NCBI GenBank assembly: GCA_021234155.1
Contig: JAJEKV010000046.1
Location: forward strand, 4,008,665-4,072,664
Direction: 5' to 3'
DNA: 64,000 bases
From: Isoetes taiwanensis
Lineage: Eukaryota > Streptophyta > Lycopodiopsida > Isoetales > Isoetaceae
The position numbers and the translations under genes are program-made. Below are positions 57,758 through 64,000 of this stretch, piece after piece. The notes under the pieces are model-generated. The model saw nothing but the letters and a program-made list of their open reading frames with translations, made no database searches and was not told the origin of the DNA. Each line of letters begins with the position of its first letter. The first letter of the stretch is position 1.

Positions 57758-58513
57758 TCAAATACTCTGACTATATTCAGCAACAATCCTAAGGTGTCCA
57801 TTCATTATTTCAAACTTGCCAGCCCATTTGAGTTTTTAAGGTAAGAGAATCTTGTATGCACAATTATGTTAAAATAATTTCTAAAAAATATGAAGGAATA
57901 AAAAACCTACCTGATATGTTGAACCGCTTCCAAGAATTTCCTCAATGCAACACTTGAATTGTGTTTGCAGACCTTAGCAAAACACAACCATTCTCTAACA
58001 ATCTCAGATAAAAAGAATTAGGTAGAATGCTTGCTCACTTAAGAAACTACGTGCAAGCAGAAGAGATGTTGATGGAACTGGTTCGGATTGCAGTCCCAAT
58101 CTTCCTTTGCTTGAGCTGGATCTCCGACATTCAATGCTTAGGATACCCATCAACACAAGCATTTGTCTATACAGATGCCATTTGTCTATACAGAGAATAT
58201 GTAGTCCCCATGTTTATAAAGCAACGCTAATTACCTTGAGCTTATCCTGCTTGCACAACCTCAAGGCTTCCACATTCTCTTTCGCAGGCAGAGACAGACA
58301 ACTGCAAAAGCAGGTTTAGACCACTGAAGTTGCCTTTCGTTGGCAAATATACACAATTTCTTCAACCATCTTCTTTAATCTAACGGTATCTTCTCCACAC
58401 TCGTCACATGACTGCATCACAGCTCTAGACTCCACAACATTTGCAAAAACAGCATAGGAGTAGTCCGTTATCAAGCACGATTCATGCCCTTGCCAGTTAC
58501 CCGGTTGCAACAT
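57758..58513 (-). CDS. Small spliced gene of unknown function, one in-frame stop
   Basis: Three minus-strand exons with consistent phases: 58513-58235, 58002-57911 and 57788-57758 (402 bp). Peptide landmarks are DYSYAVFANVVESRAVMQS and DTVRLKKMVEEIVYICQRKA in exon 1, SLPAKENVEALRLCKQDKLK at its end, then VREWLCFAKVCKHNSSVALR and KFLEAVQHIR in exon 2. Donors GTAATT and GTAGGT and the TTTTTATCTGAG acceptor are acceptable. Composition is helical and looks constrained, unlike neighbouring noise. A TAA in exon 1 (about codon 66) interrupts it, so it may be a decayed duplicate of a longer gene. I do not recognise the family. Confidence 0.35.
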
Positions 58514-58555
58514 CCGCCATCAGAACGCACGAGACCGCCAATTTATAGGGAATAA

Positions 58556-58660
58556 TGGGTTTGGAGCAGTCACAGCATATCCTAGGTATACTCTAGCATA
58601 TACCTAGGATATGCCACAAACCCACATAAGCGAGGGTTTGCCCCCTAGGGGCAACCAAAT
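58556..58660. repeat. Nested foldback sequence
   Basis: GCATATCCTAGGTATA and TATACCTAGGATATGC are perfect 16-bp inverted arms with an 8-bp loop, nested within TGGGTTTG / CAAACCCA. TTGCCCCCTAGGGGCAA follows at about 58638. A miniature foldback element is likely. Confidence 0.65.
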
Positions 58661-58981
58661 AAAAAATGTAGCATGTATTAGTTGTAGATGATTTCTTAGT
58701 TTGAGGTTCACCTTTGAGGTTAGTGAAATATTCCACTCTTCTAACCAATGAAATCATATCTCATTATATCTCTTATAAACAATATTTAGATCATGTCTTT
58801 AGCGATCGTACACAAATTTTCTACTAAATTGATTAGTGTAAAATTGTGCAAAATCGTATCCTCCAGTGCATTAAAAATGGTACATGTATTACAAAGATCC
58901 ATTGAGTCTTACATGTATTACAAGTCTCAGTTACTTCACATATCATTGTAAACATTTTTAGGCTCGACTGCTTATATTTAT

Positions 58982-59033
58982 GCTATCGATCCACTCCGTA
59001 GAATCGACATTCATGAGCGGAAGAGCATGCACG
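58982..59033. repeat. Copy of the GRAC/HARP repeat family
   Basis: CTATCGATCCACTCCGTAGA..CGACATTCATGAGCGGAAGAGC; about 337 bp upstream of a related copy at 59319. Confidence 0.5.
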
Positions 59034-59318
59034 CATGGATATTTTGCATGCAATTTTGGACTATTGGTTTCGTTTCTTATTGTAGAAGTCTTTGTCAGCT
59101 TCTCAAATCGATGTTTCATCTTCGTCTCAACAGTTTCCTTTCTTTACTCTTAATCCATGTGAGAAAGGAGCTTCTTCTTGCATGGATAAATCATTTTTGA
59201 CATTCTTCCTTCTCTTCTTTCCATCTCGGCCTTGTTGTCTGGATTGGGATAATTTTTCAATCTTCATGATTCTTAAGAGTTAAGGAGAGTTCTCTTCTCA
59301 GGAGTCCATCATGAGAAT

Positions 59319-59370
59319 ACTATCGACCCACTCTATAGGATCGACATTCTCGGGAGGAAGAGCGTGCGTG
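59319..59370. repeat. Copy of the GRAC/HARP repeat family, next to (TTC)n
   Basis: CTATCGACCCACTCTATAGG..CGACATTCTCGGGAGGAAGAGC. In one frame it encodes HSIGSTFSGGRACVT; the copies at 58982 and 51480 encode related peptides. Confidence 0.5.
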
Positions 59371-59382
59371 ACGTTAAAATAT

Positions 59383-59575
59383 CTTCTTCTTCTTCTTCTT
59401 CTTCTTCTTCTTCTTCTTCTTCTTCTTCTTCTTCTTCTTCTTCTTCTTCTTCTTCTTCTTCTTCTTCTTCTTCTTCTTCTTCTTCTTCTTCTTCTTCTTC
59501 TTCTTCTTCTTCTTCTTCTTCTTCTTCTTCTTCTTCTTCTTCTTCTTCTTCTTCTTCTTCTTCTTCTTCTTCTTC
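59383..59575. repeat. (CTT)n microsatellite, ~64 units
   Basis: Uninterrupted CTT repeat over 193 bp. It creates long Leu, Ser, Arg or Lys frames that are not genes. Confidence 0.97.
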
Positions 59576-59622
59576 CGTTCTCTTGATCCCACCCTCCCTC
59601 GTTAATAATGTACATTTACATT

Positions 59623-59765
<143 letters not shown>

Positions 59766-59769
59766 CAAG

Positions 59770-60777
59770 ATGGGCGCTACCAAGGTGGCCAAGAAGAAGC
59801 GAGATGGGGATCTTCCACCAAGGGTCCGACCTTCCGCTGCGAGGCACGCGAGTCAAAAAACGTACCCCGCCATTGCTGATCAAGAAAAATGTGGGAGTGA
59901 TGAATCGAATCGACAAAGGCATAGATGTAGAGTCCGAGGTGGAAAGTTAGACCCCGAGGATATGCTATCCAAGAAAGACAAGGCCTTTCAGAAGAAAATT
60001 TGAATGTAATGGGGAGATAGTATGAAGATAATTTGAAGGAGTTCAAAAAGGAGTTTCGAAAGGAGTTCATGAATACCGTGATGCAAGATATGATAAAGGA
60101 GGTAAAGATATCGCTACACAATGATTTTGAGATAGCTTTTGAAGAGATTCGTCGAGGAGAATGCAAAAATGAAAAGAGGAAATAGAGGCAAAGTGAGACT
60201 TGAAAAACACAAGGTCGGCCTAATGCTTGGATGCGCTTGCACACTAGATAAAATTAAACCGATGGCTTAAGAGAGGCGGCAAAGGCGACTAAAGGAGCAA
60301 ATCGAAAAAATCGAAATGAGTCCAGATTCTGTTCGAGCCCGCAGAGTATGGATTTGTTGAGGCGTCAATTCAAGCATATATGGAAGAGCAAGAACAGAAG
60401 CAAAGGTCAATGAATCTTCGTATTGTAGGGCTGATGGAGACCGAGAATGAGAATACACAGGCTGTTGTTGAGAAACTATTGACGGAGGAGCTAGGAGTCT
60501 TGTAATAAATGGCATTGAGGAGAGGCTTTTCGCATTGGAAGGAAAGGTACATATACTAGACATGTCCTTGTTAGATTTTTGAATAGAGATGCAAGGGTTC
60601 TTTGTGATTAAAAGCAGATACAAGTTGAAAGATAAATCCATCTGGATTAATGATGATCTAACAAAAGAGCAGATGGTATTCAAAAACAAGAACTTGAGAA
60701 GGTGAAAGAAGAGAAAGCCTGAGAATAAGAAGGTCACTTGGAAGAAAGGTAAAGCTTTCATTGAAGAATAGGGAAGC
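59770..60777 (+). pseudogene. LINE ORF1 (coiled coil plus RRM-like), degraded
   Basis: ATG at 59770 opens MGATKVAKKKRDGDLPPRVR, a basic start typical of non-LTR ORF1. A coiled-coil-like region (EFKKEFRKEFMNTVMQDMIK) follows in another frame, then MNLRIVGLMETENENTQAVV near 60410, a later LVRFLNRDARVL-like phrase and INDDLTKEQMVFKNKNL near 60645. That order (basic region, coil, RRM-like fold, C-terminal domain) is the L1-type ORF1 layout. Multiple stops and frameshifts break it. It ends just before ORF2, with almost no spacer. Confidence 0.5.
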
Positions 60778-60780
60778 GTG

Positions 60781-63700
60781 GAGGCCCTCAGAATAATAGT
60801 TTGGAATATAAATAGACTTACTGTTGATAAGATTCTTAGTATGCAAGAAGTAATTGCACAAGCTGATGTAATATGTTTTCTAGAGACAAAAGAGCATGAT
60901 CTTTTTGAGTTACCAGAAATTGAAGGATTTGAGAATGTTTACTCAGTACATAATCATAGATTCAGAGATGGAGATAACGGCAATGGAGGAGTTGCATGCT
61001 ATGTGAGAGAAGCATTTAGAGATCTGATACATGGTGTTAAAAAAGATCCTAATCACCAATATATTTGGTTCACAATTCAAGGAGTTAACACATTCTATGT
61101 AGCAAAGATGTTACTTTGCACCACGGCATAAAAGCAAGCATACGTAAACTTCGGATGCTAATGGAGAAGACATGTTTTTGAGCTTGAACAAGATATCATG
61201 AGATATCAAGATAAGGGAAATGTCATAATAGTAGGAGATTTTAATTGCAAGGCAGAAATAAGCAAGCAACTACATATCTGTGTAATTGTGATCCTTTATG
61301 GCTAGAAACAATGGAAGAATCAGATTTGAAGGCACCGCGGATGGTACGAGGGGAATCGAGATGATACCGTGGTCACTTTCGGTCGGGGAAGACAGACTTC
61401 TCAATCAAGCTGCGATGGCGGGCTTCTTATATGCAATGGGATTGCTAAGTTCCCTCAATCGTCCGGACATACATGTAGAGGAAGAAGCGTGGTTGATTAT
61501 GTGATTGCTTCAGACCAAACACTGGAAGAAATTAATGATTTTATGGTTCTAGAGGAGTACATAGAATCTGATCATGTGCCCTTACGATTGTTGCTGCCCA
61601 TTAAGAAACAGGGTGTACCAAAAAACAATAAAGGGAACCAATCCAGAGTGAGGCTTAATCCAAAACGGCCGGGCCTTTTGGAGAGAAGGTAGAAGATATG
61701 ATTAAGTGCATGAGCTGGGATGGAAATGCTACAAGTATCGATTCACAAATATACATAAGATTCTTGTGAATCGGTGAGCAAAAGCTTTACTTCATCTAGA
61801 GTCGAAGGGCTTAAATGCAACTCATGGTTTGACCATGAGTGTAGAACAAAACAGAAAATTGCTCCATAGATGTGTCCAATAAGAGAAGCCAACACTAAAA
61901 AAGAAATATAGAAGTTTGGTAAGGATGAAGAAACGAAAATTCATAAAAGAGGCAGCAAAGAGGCATTTCAGTAGATCATTATCTAGATGAGCCTAAACGC
62001 TTTTGGAGCAAGTTGCAAAGCAAAAACAATCGAGATTCCGCTTTTGAGGCCATGGATTTATACAATCATGTTGCCATAGTAGTGTTGTTTGCGAAGAAGG
62101 AAAAATCAGATCTGATTTAGCCTTCCACGAGGAGGATGATATAGCTGAAGGCATTGCTCAACTTGCTAATGGAAAAGCAAAGAGACATATCACGGGTTAT
62201 CTTGTGAGCATCTGAAATGGGCCAGCACAGATCTCCATGTGCTTATTGCTAATATGTTCACTGCTGCCATGAAAGAGGGAATTCCCACTGAGTGGCAAAA
62301 GAACCGAGTAGTCCCTATCCATAAGAGTGGACCAAAAACGGAGGCAAACAATTATAGAACACTTATGGTGAGTAGTGTGTTCTCAAAACTATTGGCCACA
62401 ATTTTGGAGAAGAAGATTAGTAAGTGGGCGGAAGAACATAAGGCTCGTCGAGAAACTCAAAGCGGGGATTTAGGCCAAATCGATCCACAACAGATCATTT
62501 GCTCACATTGAAGACCATATTTGACTCTGTTAAAGGTACGAAAAAGCCCATTTATGTTTCTTTTATTGACTTTAGAAAGGCTTTTGATAAGGTACCAGAG
62601 GAAGCTAAGCGGGAACGGATGGAAAAGATAAAAGTACCCAAACACTTAAGGCAAGCGGTTAAGTGTGCTATATGAAAAGGTTCTGGTCCAGCTATCCTTT
62701 CCCTATGCTTAGATGTCGGGATTGTGTTGTAAGTAATGTCGGAGTTAAGCAAGGGTGCCCAATGTCCCAGACATTGTTTGGGCTGTTCATTGATGGCCTT
62801 GAGGAATGGCTGCGAAATGGAATAGTGCGAGGGGGTAGATCTAAATGGATATGTGATCAATTACTAATGTATGCGGATGATGTGGTGATTTTTGCAAGGA
62901 CGAGAACACATGCAACAACTTTTGGACAGCTTGGCAGATTTACGTGACACAATGGGCATGCAAGTGAATCTTGAAAAGACTAACATTATGACGGTTGGTG
63001 CTCTTAAGCAAGAAATGGGGGTTTAAATTCAAAGGGCAGCAATATTGAGGCGTGTGATGCTTATAAATATTTGGGATTAGTTATAAGCGGGAATCACAAA
63101 TGGAATGCTTGCATTACTCAACAGGGTTGAAGGCGGATCAAGGCATTGTATGCTATGCAAAGCATGTGCGAAGGATTTTCTATGGTCATGGCAGCTTAAA
63201 ATGAGACTTTTCAATCGGTGCAAACCGTGGTGTTGTATGGTTGTGAGATTTGGGGCCCGAGTCTACCCAAAGTGCCTATGGGGAGACATTGAGCAGTTTT
63301 TGAAAAAGATTTTTACGCCTAGAATTGGGTGTCAAGGTCTGCAGACCCCATGCGATGATGCTATTTGAATCCGGATTCATGTCTCTTGAAGGGAAGCTAT
63401 TCTTAGATGCATTAGATATTTTAGGAAGGTGCGTAAGATGAAAAGCACAAGACTTAGGTATAAGGCTATGATGGCTAGTGAGCATAAGGGATGGTTTGCG
63501 GATGTGAAAAAATTGGCTCCTTAAATGGGACATTGGCGGGAAGACTTCGGTTTTAGTGCATGAGAATAAGCTTCCGGACAATGGATACATTTGAAGGTGA
63601 AAGCTAAATTGTGTGGAGTCCTAAAACCAAGATGATCCTATATAGGCAAATCATGAATCCGATGCAGGAAGTAGCCGGCTACTTGAAGGATAACATATCA

Positions 63701-64000
63701 ATTAAGAAAAGACATTCTATATGCGAGGATCGTCTTAGTTCACATCGATTGGGAGTGGAAATTGGAAGATGGGGGCAGAAAATTCCACGAACAACAATGG
63801 ACTTGCAAAGTCTGTGGTGCTGATGATGTAGAAGATGAAGAACACTTTTTATTAAAGTGCCCAGCATATACTTTGATAAGAGCCCGACATGACATAATAG
63901 CATATGATCTTGATATGTTTTCTCATTGAAAGCGAGATAAGATAGGTGCATATATTGTAGAAGCATTAGACTTTAGAGAAACATATACTAAAAGTCTAAA
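60781..64000 (+). pseudogene. LINE ORF2: AP endonuclease and reverse transcriptase, degraded and cut by window end
   Basis: Endonuclease part: EALRIIVWNINRLTVDKI at 60781, a GDFNCKAE phrase near 61240, and SVVDYVIASDQTLEEIND with YIESDHVPLRLLL near 61490-61590, the D-x-N and SDH sites of AP-type endonucleases. Reverse-transcriptase part: KEGIPTEWQKNRVVPIHKSG (62270), FIDFRKAFDKVPEE (62564), VGVKQGCPMSQTLFGLFIDG-like phrase (62740) and the catalytic LLMYADDVVIFA (62860). The C-terminal part has DRLSSHRLGVEIGRWGQ (63730) and a Cys-rich CGADDVEDEEHFLLKCPAY, a CCHC-like tail. Together with ORF1 this is an L1/Jockey-grade non-LTR retrotransposon. At least eight frame interruptions make it inactive; its 3' end lies beyond the window. 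Confidence 0.8.

Overview
This window reads as nuclear DNA from a land plant, probably one outside the flowering plants (a fern or another transposon-rich lineage). The evidence is a five-exon COP9 signalosome subunit 8 gene with canonical GT-AG introns, a plant-type IDA-like secreted peptide precursor, plant-style tRNA-derived SINEs, a plant initiator-Met primer-binding site, and a dense mix of decayed transposable elements. Only two genes look intact: CSN8 (44780-46105, minus) and the IDA-like precursor (22013-22261, plus). All gene models were read by eye; exon joints and homologies have not been checked by alignment.

Layout. 0-14.3 kb: minus-strand remnants of transposon-like, coiled-coil and acidic proteins. 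They are separated by short hairpin units ending in GATCACACGGC / GTCGTGTGATC. A broken NIPA/ILP1-like C3HC zinc-finger gene (3485-4626) and a small ORF beginning with the histone H3 tail MARTKQTAR (12124-12333) lie here. 14.1-14.8 kb: DUF4283-like remnant. 16.9-19.1 kb: a six-exon Crypton-type tyrosine recombinase gene, inactivated. 21-24 kb: foldback sequence, the peptide gene, and an array of CpG-rich TTAA-centred palindromes. 25.8-30 kb (minus): a decayed six-exon gene for a beta-class DNA amino-methyltransferase; most of its introns carry arrays of the palindrome GGTATAAATTTATACC. 30.6-33.1 kb (plus): a broken DUF7869-type (transposase-like) gene placed head to head with it. 33.8-34.5 kb: a coiled-coil ORF. 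35.9-40.5 kb: a CACTA-like element with subterminal repeat arrays, enclosing SINEs, a microsatellite and a non-autonomous HUH-element derivative. 40.6-41.1 kb: a MITE. 41.3-42.8 kb: an LTR with a tRNA-Met primer site. 44.8-46.1 kb: CSN8. 46.4-48.9 kb: a Replitron-like HUH endonuclease element. 57.7-58.5 kb: a small spliced gene of unknown function. 58.5-64 kb: foldback, long (TTC)n and (CT)n tracts, then a two-ORF LINE that runs off the right edge.

The most interesting content is mobile: three unusual enzyme systems (an HUH single-strand transposase, a Crypton tyrosine recombinase, and a ParB-like/DNA-methyltransferase gene with palindrome-filled introns) sit within 32 kb. Each carries at least one stop or frameshift, so this window holds fossils; intact relatives would have to be sought elsewhere in the genome.
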